A stretch of 11,489 nt of DNA from an uncultured Lachnospiraceae bacterium (GTDB lineage Bacteria; Bacillota; Clostridia; Lachnospirales; Lachnospiraceae): the NCBI GenBank assembly GCA_947631075.1, contig CANRJU010000065.1, forward strand, positions 1 to 11,489, given 5' to 3'. Position 1 is the stretch's first letter. Each line of letters begins with the position of its first letter. Both the position numbers and the translations under genes were made by a program. This document shows positions 1 to 7,413 of the stretch, in pieces. The notes below the pieces were generated by a model. It was given only the letters and a program-made list of their open reading frames with translations, did not search any database and was not told the DNA's origin.

Positions 1-1100
1 CGATTCCGGAAAATGATGAGATGTGGGGGAAAGATTTTACTGAGTGGACAAATGTTAAGAAGGCAAAACCATTATTTGCTGGACATCAGCAGCCAGTAGA
101 ACCATTAAATAATAATTATTACAATCTGCTTAATGCTGATGTCATTAAATGGCAGGTGGATTTAGCAAAAGAATATGGGATATATGGTTTCTGCTTTTAT
201 CATTATTGGTATAATGGGCATTTGCTTCTTGAAAAACCAATTGAATTATTTTTAGCAGATAAATCTATTGATTTTTCGTTTTGCATTTGCTGGGCAAATC
301 ATGATTGGACAAGTTCGTGGGCGGACAAAGAATTTAGGGTTATATATAAACAGGATTATTCTGACAGACAGGATTGGGATGAACATTTTTATTATCTGCT
401 TCCCTATATAAAAGATGAAAGATCTATTAAGATAAATGGGAATCCCTTAATTGTTCTTTATGACGCAGCCGGAATCCCTCAATTAAATGCAATGCTAGAT
501 CGGTGGCAGATGTTAGCGCAAGAAAATGGATTTCAGCGTTTGGAGTTTGCGTATCAAAGTATTGATGGAGATTTGATATTAGGATTTGATAATTCAAGAT
601 TTACTTATGATATTGAGTATCAGCCGCAATATGTTGAAAATATTGTTTATAAAAAAAATACTATTATAAATCGTACTGTTTCTTATTATGCAAAAAAAGT
701 TCTAGACTTTCTTCACATAGATTATAAGAAGTATAGAAGAAATAGCAAAACTGAAGAGTCAGTTACAGTAGTAGATTATGATGATGTATGGGAGAAGACC
801 ATTTCTATGAAGCCTGTTACATCTAAAAGCATTCCAGGTGCTTTTGTTAAAATGGACACAACTCCTAGAATTCAAAATAGGGGATTTGTTACTCAGGGTA
901 TGACTCCAGATAAATTTTACAAACATCTAAAAGCGCAAATTATTAATTGCAGAGAAAACTATAAGCAAGATATGATTTTTATGTTTGCATGGAATGAATG
1001 GGCAGAAGGTGGCTATCTTGAACCAGATAAACAATGGGGATACAGTATACTTGACGCAGTAAAAAAGGCTCTTGAGGATACAGGAGAATTTCCTTTTTAA
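1..1100 (+). CDS. WbsX-type glycosyltransferase / GH99-like domain protein (5' truncated)
   Basis: The reading frame is open to the left edge. Codons from base 3 read IPENDE directly into MWGKDFTEWTN, which is the usual N-terminal signature of the WbsX family (QFHPIPEN...WWGKGFTEWTNV). The ATG at 21 is therefore internal and the true start lies just outside the window, probably 10-20 codons upstream. Other family landmarks are the aromatic FCFYHYWYNG block near the start, CWANHDWTSSW in the first third, and a C-terminal AWNEWAEGGYLEPD block before the GYSILDAVKKAL tail. WbsX proteins (about 350 residues) occur in O-antigen and capsule loci and carry a GH99-like TIM-barrel fold. They are annotated as glycosyltransferases, but the activity of most members is unproven and an endo-acting glycosidase role cannot be excluded. 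It is followed after 28 bases by the acetyltransferase gene in the same operon. Confidence 0.87.
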   Translation, partial: IPENDEMWGKDFTEWTNVKKAKPLFAGHQQPVEPLNNNYYNLLNADVIKWQVDLAKEYGIYGFCFYHYWYNGHLLLEKPIELFLADKSIDFSFCICWANHDWTSSWADKEFRVIYKQDYSDRQDWDEHFYYLLPYIKDERSIKINGNPLIVLYDAAGIPQLNAMLDRWQMLAQENGFQRLEFAYQSIDGDLILGFDNSRFTYDIEYQPQYVENIVYKKNTIINRTVSYYAKKVLDFLHIDYKKYRRNSKTEESVTVVDYDDVWEKTISMKPVTSKSIPGAFVKMDTTPRIQNRGFVTQGMTPDKFYKHLKAQIINCRENYKQDMIFMFAWNEWAEGGYLEPDKQWGYSILDAVKKALEDTGEFPF

Positions 1101-1128
1101 TATCGGAGAGGACAATTAAGAAGAAAGT

Positions 1129-1767
1129 ATGAAACTGATAAATCGTCTTATAAATATTTTAAAAAGAAAGATTAAGGATGTAGAATTTCAATATTTATGG
1201 AGATGTAAAAATAATCAAAATCTTACTGAAGCAGGGAATATATTCTCAAAAGAGAAAGTACAAGTAGGTCAATATTCATATGGTACAATAAATGTTATTT
1301 CTTATAATGATTCAGGAGAAAAACTTAAGATAGGGAATTACTGTTCTATTGCAGGAGAAACTAAATTTATTTTAAATGGTGAACATGAATATGATAGGAT
1401 AAGTACTTTCCCTTTTTCTAAAGTTGTTTTAAATCGTGGCCCAGAATCAACTTCAAAAGGTTCGATCATAATTGATGACGACGTATGGATAGGTTATGGC
1501 ACGACAATAATGTCCGGTGTACATGTCGGTCAAGGAGCTGTTATTGCTGCCGGAGCTGTAGTAACAAAAGATGTCCCACCGTATGCGGTTGTTGGCGGTG
1601 TTCCGGCAAAGGTAATTAAATACAGGTTCAGTGAAGATTTGATAGAGGAACTGCTAAAAGTTGATTACAGTAAATTGACCCAAGAAATAATTGAAGAACA
1701 TATAGACGATTTATATGAGGAATTGAAAACTCCGCAACAATTAGATTGGTTGCCAAAGAAGGGATGA
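1129..1767 (+). CDS. CatB-related (XAT family) hexapeptide-repeat O/N-acetyltransferase
   Basis: The product has 212 residues, typical of the xenobiotic acetyltransferase/CatB group of left-handed beta-helix enzymes. KIGNYCSIAGETKF (about 67-80) begins the hexapeptide coils. NGEHEYDRISTFPF (about 83-96) is the family's characteristic loop, and H86 is the expected catalytic histidine. DDVWIGYGTTIMSGVHVG through GAVIAAGAVVTKDVPPYAVVGGVPAKVI (about 117-163) is the classic C-terminal helix-coil block. Members acetylate a hydroxyl or amino group of a sugar using acetyl-CoA in the cytoplasm. Because a 3-amino-sugar aminotransferase and ketoisomerase lie downstream, it could be the 3-N-acetyltransferase of that pathway, but FdtC/QdtC are a different and longer subgroup, so O-acetylation of the repeat unit is equally likely. 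The Shine-Dalgarno is poor: GGAGAGGA at 1105-1112 is about 16 bases away. A stop in frame at 1117-1119 excludes an earlier start. Confidence 0.87.
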   Translation: MKLINRLINILKRKIKDVEFQYLWRCKNNQNLTEAGNIFSKEKVQVGQYSYGTINVISYNDSGEKLKIGNYCSIAGETKFILNGEHEYDRISTFPFSKVVLNRGPESTSKGSIIIDDDVWIGYGTTIMSGVHVGQGAVIAAGAVVTKDVPPYAVVGGVPAKVIKYRFSEDLIEELLKVDYSKLTQEIIEEHIDDLYEELKTPQQLDWLPKKG

Positions 1768-1771
1768 TACT

Positions 1772-2506
1772 ATGACAAAAAAATGTAGAAGCAAATATGC
1801 TGTTTTTGCAATTGTACTTGTGCTTGTTTCGTTAATAGCAGGAACTTTTCTGGCTCGTAAAATTATAAACCATGAATCCAATCTGGCTTGGGAGGGGTAC
1901 AGCTATTTAGCGATTGGAAACAGCATTACTAAGCATCCGTTAGCCGATTATTGGTGGAACGAATGCGGAATGGCCGCGACGTCCCCTGAAAATGATTACT
2001 ATCATATTGTGCTAAATAAACTCAAGGAGAGGAATGGCGAAGTCAACAGCCATGCATTTAACTTTGCGGTATGGGAAACTCTTTATACTGACAGAGCGGA
2101 GACCATAGATGTGCTGGATCGCTATCTGGATGAATCTCTTGACCTGGTAACGGTACAGCTTGGTGAAAACGTGCAGAACATGGATACCTTTGAAAGCGAT
2201 TTTGAATATTTAATAAGTCATATACAAGCTGCTGCTCCATCGGCAGAGATCCTAGTGATAGGAGATTTTTGGGAGAAAGAAAACCGTGACGCCATCAAGA
2301 AAAAAGTATCAGAAAAGTGCAATGTAAAATATATACCGCTAAATGAGATTAAAGATAATAAAGAATATCAGTGCGGCATGGGAACAGAGATATATAGCGA
2401 AGATGGGAAAGCTCATATAGTAGAACATAGCGGCGTGGCTGCTCATCCTAATGATAAATCCATGAAATTTATTGCGGATAAAGTAATTGAAAATATAAGT
2501 GATTAA
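1772..2506 (+). CDS. Membrane-anchored SGNH/GDSL-like hydrolase
   Basis: The product has 244 residues, with one hydrophobic N-terminal segment (about residues 9-28) after basic residues, which suggests a signal anchor and an extracytoplasmic catalytic domain. SGNH landmarks are visible. Block I is AIGNSIT, with the nucleophile candidate S51. Block III is VQLGEN, with N133. Block V is GVAAHPNDKSMKFIAD, with H225. The aspartate that usually sits three residues before the histidine (DxxH) is V222 here. Such proteins act as esterases or O-acyltransferase-like enzymes on cell-surface glycans, so trimming or placing acyl groups on this polysaccharide is a reasonable guess. The start has AAGAAGGG (1756-1763) eight bases upstream. 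The 5' two-thirds of the gene is clearly richer in GC (about 52% over 1921-1980) than the flanking genes, which suggests separate ancestry. Confidence 0.78.
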   Translation: MTKKCRSKYAVFAIVLVLVSLIAGTFLARKIINHESNLAWEGYSYLAIGNSITKHPLADYWWNECGMAATSPENDYYHIVLNKLKERNGEVNSHAFNFAVWETLYTDRAETIDVLDRYLDESLDLVTVQLGENVQNMDTFESDFEYLISHIQAAAPSAEILVIGDFWEKENRDAIKKKVSEKCNVKYIPLNEIKDNKEYQCGMGTEIYSEDGKAHIVEHSGVAAHPNDKSMKFIADKVIENISD

Positions 2507-2565
2507 ACGGAAGACAGTATTGAAAGTAATTTTGATGTAGTTAGAAGCTATATGAAGGGACAGGC

Positions 2566-2573
2566 AAAGGAGA
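2566..2573 (+). promoter_or_regulatory. Strong Shine-Dalgarno for the sugar aminotransferase gene
   Basis: AAAGGAGA lies seven bases before the ATG at 2581 and is the best-matching ribosome binding site in the first half of the operon. It fixes the start of the aminotransferase and suggests independent, efficient initiation after the 74-base gap that follows the SGNH gene. Confidence 0.7.
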
Positions 2574-2580
2574 TAGAATT

Positions 2581-3675
2581 ATGAAAATTATGCCTAATAG
2601 AATGGATCGTAGTTTTTATAAATATCAAGACGAATTTGAGAGCAAAGCAGTAGAGGTGCTGCGTTCAGGCTGGTATGTTTTGGGAAAGGAAGTAAGCTGT
2701 TTTGAAGAAGAATTTGCCGAATATACAGGCGGAAAATATTGTGTTGGTCTTGCAAGTGGTTTGGATGCTCTTTGGATTGCTTTTAAAATTCTGGGGATAG
2801 GAAAAGGTGATGAAGTAATAGTTCAGGGAAATACATATATTGCTTCGGTAATGGGAATTACCATAAATGGAGCAACACCGATATTTGTTGAACCGGATGA
2901 ACAATTTTGTATTGATGTAAATAAAATCGAAGAGAAGATTACGAGCAGAACCAAAGCGATACTGGTTGTACATCTTTATGGAATGGTTACGCAAATGGAC
3001 AAGATCGTTGATTTATGTAAAAAATATAAGCTTAAGCTGGTAGAAGACTGTGCACAATCACATGGAGCATGCTTTAATGGGCAGGTTACAGGCACTTTTG
3101 GGGATGTTGGCTGCTTTTCTTTTTACCCCTCTAAAAATGTAGGAGCATTTGGTGATGCGGGGGCGGTTGTTGTTAAGGATGAAGGACTTGCTAAAGAGTT
3201 TAAAATATTTCGAAATTATGGCAGTGAAAAACGATATTATAACAAGGTAGTCGGAGCAAATTCAAGACTTGATGAGCTGCAGGCAGGTCTGCTCCGTATA
3301 AAACTGGCTCACATCAAAGAATTAACAGAAGAAAAAATAAAGCTGGCAGAATATTATTCAGAGAATATTAATAACAAAAAAATTGTTCTTCCCAAGAAGG
3401 CAGATAACACAAAGGCAGTTTGGCATCAATATGTAATAAGATGCGAAGAAAGAAACAGACTTATTAATTATCTTGAAAAAAAGGGAATTGGTACAATTAT
3501 TCATTATCCAATTCCGCCACATCTTGCTGAAGCATATGTATATCTTGGACATAGAAAAGGAAGTCTTCCCATTACTGAGCATCTGGCAGAAACAGTACTC
3601 TCAATTCCTATATATAATGGCATGACGAAAGAAGAGCAAAATTATGTTATTGAGGCGATAAATAATTATGATTGA
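2581..3675 (+). CDS. DegT/DnrJ/EryC1-family PLP-dependent sugar aminotransferase (FdtB/QdtB-like)
   Basis: The product has 364 residues, standard length for this family. ASGLDALWIAFKILGIGKGDEV (from about 58) is the substrate and PLP-phosphate region. VEDCAQSHGA (154-163) supplies D156 and Q159, which contact the pyridine ring. FYPSKNVGAFGDAG (181-194) carries K185, the Schiff-base lysine. NSRLDELQAGLL (227-238) and the HYPIPPHL region near the C-terminus are also diagnostic. The enzyme transfers an amino group from glutamate to a keto-sugar nucleotide in the cytoplasm. The next gene, 12 bases downstream, is a FdtA/QdtA-type 3,4-ketoisomerase, so the expected substrate is a dTDP-3-keto-6-deoxyhexose and the product dTDP-Fuc3N or dTDP-Qui3N. 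Sequence alone does not tell which epimer. The start is fixed by AAAGGAGA at 2566-2573. Confidence 0.9.
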   Translation: MKIMPNRMDRSFYKYQDEFESKAVEVLRSGWYVLGKEVSCFEEEFAEYTGGKYCVGLASGLDALWIAFKILGIGKGDEVIVQGNTYIASVMGITINGATPIFVEPDEQFCIDVNKIEEKITSRTKAILVVHLYGMVTQMDKIVDLCKKYKLKLVEDCAQSHGACFNGQVTGTFGDVGCFSFYPSKNVGAFGDAGAVVVKDEGLAKEFKIFRNYGSEKRYYNKVVGANSRLDELQAGLLRIKLAHIKELTEEKIKLAEYYSENINNKKIVLPKKADNTKAVWHQYVIRCEERNRLINYLEKKGIGTIIHYPIPPHLAEAYVYLGHRKGSLPITEHLAETVLSIPIYNGMTKEEQNYVIEAINNYD

Positions 3676-3687
3676 GAGGGATTGGTT

Positions 3688-4104
3688 ATGTCGTTAAAGA
3701 AGAAATGCCCTATACTTCAATTTTCCGATTTGGGGGATGAAAGAGGCAAGCTGGTAGTTATTGAAGGAGGACAGGCTATTCCGTTTGATATTATGAGGGT
3801 TTTTTACATATATGAGTCTGATTCGTCTGTAGTGCGTGGACAGCATGCCAATAGAGAATCTGAATTTGTACTTATTAATGTCGCGGGACAAAGTAAAGTA
3901 CGGATAACAGATGGTACGGAAGAATTTATAGTAGAACTAAATAAACCGATGATGGGAGTATATATTCCAAAGATGATCTGGAAAGATATGTATGATTTTT
4001 CATCAGATTCGGTATTGCTTGTTCTTGCAAGTACGCATTATGACGGTAAGGAATATATAAGAAATTATGATGAGTATTTAAAAATAATGAAAGAAGATGT
4101 TTAA
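3688..4104 (+). CDS. FdtA/QdtA-type dTDP-4-keto-6-deoxyhexose 3,4-ketoisomerase (cupin, WxcM-like C-terminal family)
   Basis: The product has 138 residues. The ATG at 3688 is preferred because GAGAGGG (3674-3680) lies seven bases upstream; a TTG six bases earlier in the same frame is not needed. The cupin shows FSDLGDERGKLVVIEGG near the N-terminus, FYIYESD, then RGQHANRESEFVLINVAG (50-67) and a VRITDG turn. The family moves the keto group of dTDP-4-keto-6-deoxyglucose from C4 to C3, which prepares it for the preceding PLP aminotransferase. The usual RGxHAHK active-site motif reads RGQHANR here, so the first histidine (H53) is kept and the second is N55. The pairing with the aminotransferase supports the assignment. 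The gene's end overlaps the following glycosyltransferase by eight bases. Confidence 0.82.
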   Translation: MSLKKKCPILQFSDLGDERGKLVVIEGGQAIPFDIMRVFYIYESDSSVVRGQHANRESEFVLINVAGQSKVRITDGTEEFIVELNKPMMGVYIPKMIWKDMYDFSSDSVLLVLASTHYDGKEYIRNYDEYLKIMKEDV

Positions 4105-5041
4105 TTCGATGGATAATAAACCACTGGTATCACTGTGTATACCTACAAATGGTGTCATTGAATGGGTGTTTCCGGTTTTGCAAAGTATTTACAACCAAGA
4201 TGTAGATAATACATTATTTGAGGTAATTATTACTGATAATGGTGATAATAAAGAGTTTAAAAATAAATTAAAAAAATATATAGAGAGCCATCCTAATATT
4301 TTATATGCAGAGACAAAGGCATTACCTTTTATTAATGAGATTGAGTCATATAAACTGGCAAACGGCGAGCTTATTAAATTTGTAAATCACAGGACCAGAC
4401 TGATAGATGGATCCTTAGAAAAAATTATTGATTACGCAAGAAAAAATATGTCTCAGAAGCCAATAACTTATTTTACAAATGGAGTGTTGAAAAAAGACAA
4501 AGCAATATATAGGTATGAGTCTTTTGATTTGTTTGTTAGAAATTTATCTTACTGGTCTTCGTGGTCAACAGGAATGACAATATGGAAGTCGGATTTTGAA
4601 AAATTGCCAAAAGACGCAGAAAGCTACAATGAATTGTTCCCGCATACTGATATTTTATTTGCTGAGAGAAATCGTGACCAATACATAATAGATAACAGCA
4701 TAATATTTGATGAAATACCACAGGGAAACAGGCCTAAAGGTAAATATGATGTTTATGGCGCGTTTGGCATCGAATATATGTGGATTTTATGTACGCTTCT
4801 TCGGGATAAAAGTATTAGTTTTGAGACATATAAATGTGTTGCAAATGATAATCTGGGTTTCATATCTCAATTATATTGGAGGTACAATATTAGAAAACAG
4901 TATTGTTCATATGATTTAAATGGCTTAAAAGAAATATTCGGGGTCTTTTATACAAAGGGTCAGTTTGTTAGGAAGATTATATCATGGTGTTATAGAAGAA
5001 TTTTAAAAAAGTTATCAAATAAAATGCGGTACACGAAATGA
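4097..5041 (+). CDS. Family 2 glycosyltransferase
   Basis: The product has 314 residues. The N-terminus PLVSLCIPTNG followed by VFPVLQSIYNQ and FEVIITDNGDN (about 41-51) is the GT-A nucleotide-binding fold of family 2, with ITDNGDN as the D-x-D-like strand end. KLANGELIKFVNHRTRLIDGS is the position where family 2 enzymes bind the metal-sugar nucleotide. The C-terminal 25 residues are strongly basic and probably lie against the membrane. It should add one sugar to the lipid-linked repeat unit at the cytoplasmic face; donor and acceptor cannot be read from the sequence. The annotated ATG overlaps the upstream ketoisomerase gene by eight bases, and a second in-frame ATG at 4109 is a possible alternative start. 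Its stop overlaps the next gene in an ATGA arrangement, so the two are translationally coupled. Confidence 0.83.
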   Translation: MFNSMDNKPLVSLCIPTNGVIEWVFPVLQSIYNQDVDNTLFEVIITDNGDNKEFKNKLKKYIESHPNILYAETKALPFINEIESYKLANGELIKFVNHRTRLIDGSLEKIIDYARKNMSQKPITYFTNGVLKKDKAIYRYESFDLFVRNLSYWSSWSTGMTIWKSDFEKLPKDAESYNELFPHTDILFAERNRDQYIIDNSIIFDEIPQGNRPKGKYDVYGAFGIEYMWILCTLLRDKSISFETYKCVANDNLGFISQLYWRYNIRKQYCSYDLNGLKEIFGVFYTKGQFVRKIISWCYRRILKKLSNKMRYTK

Positions 5042-6558
5042 AAAACAATAGAACAGCAAATACGACAAGAAATATTATTTTTGGCTTAATAAGTAGAATT
5101 GTAAATTTAATATTGCCGTTTATTATACGGACCATAATATTAAGAAAATTAGGCGCAGAATATACAGGATTAGGGAGTTTGTTTACATCTATATTACAGG
5201 TGTTGAGTGTTGCAGAATTGGGATTCTCATCTGCAATTGTATTTAGTTTATATAAACCTGTTGCTGAGAATGACACAGATGAGATATGTGCATTACTATT
5301 ATTATATAAAAGAATTTATCAAATTGTGGGAAGCGTTATATTTGGAGCGGGGGTTTTATTGCTGCCATTTTTAAATATGCTTATTAAAAGTGGATACCCT
5401 TCTGATATTAATATTTATATATTATACATAATTTATTTGCTAAATACTGTTGTAAGTTATTTTGCATTTGGTTATAAGAATGTGATTTTTGCAGCATATC
5501 AGAAACAAAATATAATTAGCAAGGTAGAAATTGTTATAAACTTTTTACGAAGCATGGTACAGATAGTTGTTTTAGTTATGTGTAGTAACTATTACCTTTA
5601 TATAATATGGCTGCCAATGTTTACGATTGTTTCAAATGTATTAATAGGTGTTTTATCTAGGAAATATTATCCTGAATTGGTTTGTAAAGGAAAAGTGCAA
5701 AGAGAAAAATTTAAAAATATTACAAAACAGGTAAAGGGTATTGCTATTGGCAGATTGTCATTAACTGCAAGGAATTCTTTTGATAGTATTATTATTTCCA
5801 TGCTTTGTGGACTTGTTCCTGTCGCTATATATTCAAATTATTATTATGTATTTAGTTCTGTTGGTGCAATTTTGGGAGTGTTATTACAGGGCATGTCTGC
5901 CAGTGTTGGAAATAGCATTGTTACGGAAACTGTTGAAAAAAATTATGATGACCATAATAAATTTGATTTTTATTATTCATGGATTGTAAGCTGGTGTTTT
6001 GTATGCCTATTGTGTCTGTATCAACCATTTATGAAATTATGGGCGGGAGAGGATTTGATTTTTCCGTTTCATACAATGATTTTATTTTGTGTATATTTTT
6101 ATGTTAATCAATTAGCACAGGTAAGAAGTGTGTATTCAGAAGCTGTAGGGCTATGGTGGGAATTTAGATATATTTCCATTATTGAGATGTTTAGTAATTT
6201 GTTCTTAAATTTTGTCTTGGGTTGGCTGATGGGGGTAGACGGGATAATATTTGCAACAATAATAACAGCGTTCTTTTCAAGCTTTATTGCTGTAACTATT
6301 ATTACATTTAAAAAATATTTTAATTGTTCGGCCCAAAGATATTTTTTAAATTGTTTTGTTTATCTAATAGTAACTATAATATCTGGTGCTATTACTTTTG
6401 CAATGTGTTCATTTGTAAAGTTGAATGGAATAAATGAATTGATAGTTAGATTTATAATATGCGTGTTTGTGCCAAATATAATCTTTTTTTGTTCTTATAA
6501 ATACAGATATAGGAAGTACATGAAAGATGCAATGTATTTGATTAAAAATATCAGATAA
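5038..6558 (+). CDS. Wzx-type polysaccharide flippase (MOP superfamily)
   Basis: The product has 506 residues and is almost entirely hydrophobic, with about 12-14 membrane segments by eye separated by short basic loops. The N-terminus NTTRNIIFGLISRIVNLILPF followed by LGAEYTGLGSLFTSILQVLS is the characteristic opening of Firmicute Wzx/RfbX-like polysaccharide transporters. The expected role is to flip the undecaprenyl-diphosphate-linked repeat unit across the cytoplasmic membrane for polymerisation outside. No Wzy polymerase is visible in the window. The ATG is inside the stop of the glycosyltransferase gene (ATGA overlap at 5038-5041) and has no convincing Shine-Dalgarno of its own, so translation probably depends on coupling. 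The gene is very AT-rich, like its neighbours. Confidence 0.9.
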   Translation: MKNNRTANTTRNIIFGLISRIVNLILPFIIRTIILRKLGAEYTGLGSLFTSILQVLSVAELGFSSAIVFSLYKPVAENDTDEICALLLLYKRIYQIVGSVIFGAGVLLLPFLNMLIKSGYPSDINIYILYIIYLLNTVVSYFAFGYKNVIFAAYQKQNIISKVEIVINFLRSMVQIVVLVMCSNYYLYIIWLPMFTIVSNVLIGVLSRKYYPELVCKGKVQREKFKNITKQVKGIAIGRLSLTARNSFDSIIISMLCGLVPVAIYSNYYYVFSSVGAILGVLLQGMSASVGNSIVTETVEKNYDDHNKFDFYYSWIVSWCFVCLLCLYQPFMKLWAGEDLIFPFHTMILFCVYFYVNQLAQVRSVYSEAVGLWWEFRYISIIEMFSNLFLNFVLGWLMGVDGIIFATIITAFFSSFIAVTIITFKKYFNCSAQRYFLNCFVYLIVTIISGAITFAMCSFVKLNGINELIVRFIICVFVPNIIFFCSYKYRYRKYMKDAMYLIKNIR

Positions 6559-6583
6559 ATATTGAATGTGAGGTAATAGAAAA

Positions 6584-7354
6584 ATGTTTACATTTATCAA
6601 AAAGAAAATCAACAAAAAGATTAATAAGATGAACTACGTCAATGCAGTAAATGTGGCAGCATCAATGTGCAATAAAGAATGTTTTGCTCCCATAAAGAAT
6701 TGTAATGCAGGGAAAAAAGTTGTTTTATGCGGAGCCGGTCCAACTTTGGAAAAGTATCTTCCTGTTGCCGATGCACTGCATATAGCTTTAAACAGAGCGC
6801 TTCTTAATAAAAATGTGAAATATGATTGGTTTATTGCAGATGATTGGGCAGGAGTGGAATTTTTTAAGGACGAGTTATTAAATTATGATTGTAAAAAATT
6901 TTTCGGTCATCAAATTAGTGGAAGCTATGAAAGACAAATACCAGAATCTTTTCGTATTGCTTGCAATGCCAATAGATATTATACGGATTCTTATTTAGTT
7001 GGAAGTGGATATAATAGTGAATTTGTATGTGATATTGATAAAATGGCAATAGGAAATATGCCTAATATTGCATTGTCTGCAATGCAGATAGTTTTATTCA
7101 CCCATCCATCATGTATATATTTAGTGGGTTGTGATGCATCACAGGGGCATTTTATTTCACCAAAGAATTTAGATAAATATATGTTAGAGAAAGAAGAAAA
7201 AGATTCTAAAATGGCAATTTCGTCGGATAACCATATGGTGCTTCAAAAGTGGTGTGAATTGAAGGAGTTTGCAAATTGCTTTTATCCGGATGTAGAAATT
7301 GTGTCTATTAATCCTGTTGGTCTCAAGGGAATTTTTAAGGATAAATATATATAA
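6584..7354 (+). CDS. DUF115/GT42-like Rossmann protein, candidate CMP-sugar glycosyltransferase
   Basis: The product has 256 residues. After a basic N-terminus, KKVVLCGAGPTLEKYL (44-59) forms a strand-glycine-loop resembling the GxGPSL motif at the start of GT42 sialyltransferases and of DUF115 proteins. IALNRALL (67-74) and YDWFIADDW (80-88) match the following strands, and GNMPNIALSAMQIVLFTHPSCIYLVGCD (157-184) matches the late helix-strand block that ends in an acidic residue (L-x-G-x-D). The immediate downstream gene encodes a NeuA-like cytidylyltransferase, so transfer of a CMP-activated acidic sugar is plausible. The fold assignment is by motif pattern only; a DUF115-type transferase of another donor, or a non-transferase role, remains possible. 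GTGAGGT at 6568-6574 lies nine bases before the ATG. Confidence 0.6.
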   Translation: MFTFIKKKINKKINKMNYVNAVNVAASMCNKECFAPIKNCNAGKKVVLCGAGPTLEKYLPVADALHIALNRALLNKNVKYDWFIADDWAGVEFFKDELLNYDCKKFFGHQISGSYERQIPESFRIACNANRYYTDSYLVGSGYNSEFVCDIDKMAIGNMPNIALSAMQIVLFTHPSCIYLVGCDASQGHFISPKNLDKYMLEKEEKDSKMAISSDNHMVLQKWCELKEFANCFYPDVEIVSINPVGLKGIFKDKYI

Positions 7355-7413
7355 GTTATGTATTGGCAATTTGTTATAAACAATTTGTAAGATTCAAATT
7401 TGAAAGGAATATT

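Noticed and set aside
2665..2994. Antisense open frames of 60-110 codons opposite the aminotransferase, flippase and cytidylyltransferase genes
   Set aside because: All lie opposite genes with clear family motifs, lack domain resemblance, and have compositions expected of reverse complements of AT-rich coding DNA.
3682..3690. Start of the ketoisomerase at TTG 3682
   Set aside because: ATG 3688 has the better-spaced Shine-Dalgarno, and the TTG adds only two residues not needed by the family.
7363..7413. Start of the cytidylyltransferase at TTG 7363
   Set aside because: The 17 extra residues have no match to the family N-terminus, which begins at ITAVIPV; ATG 7414 has GAAAGGA immediately upstream.
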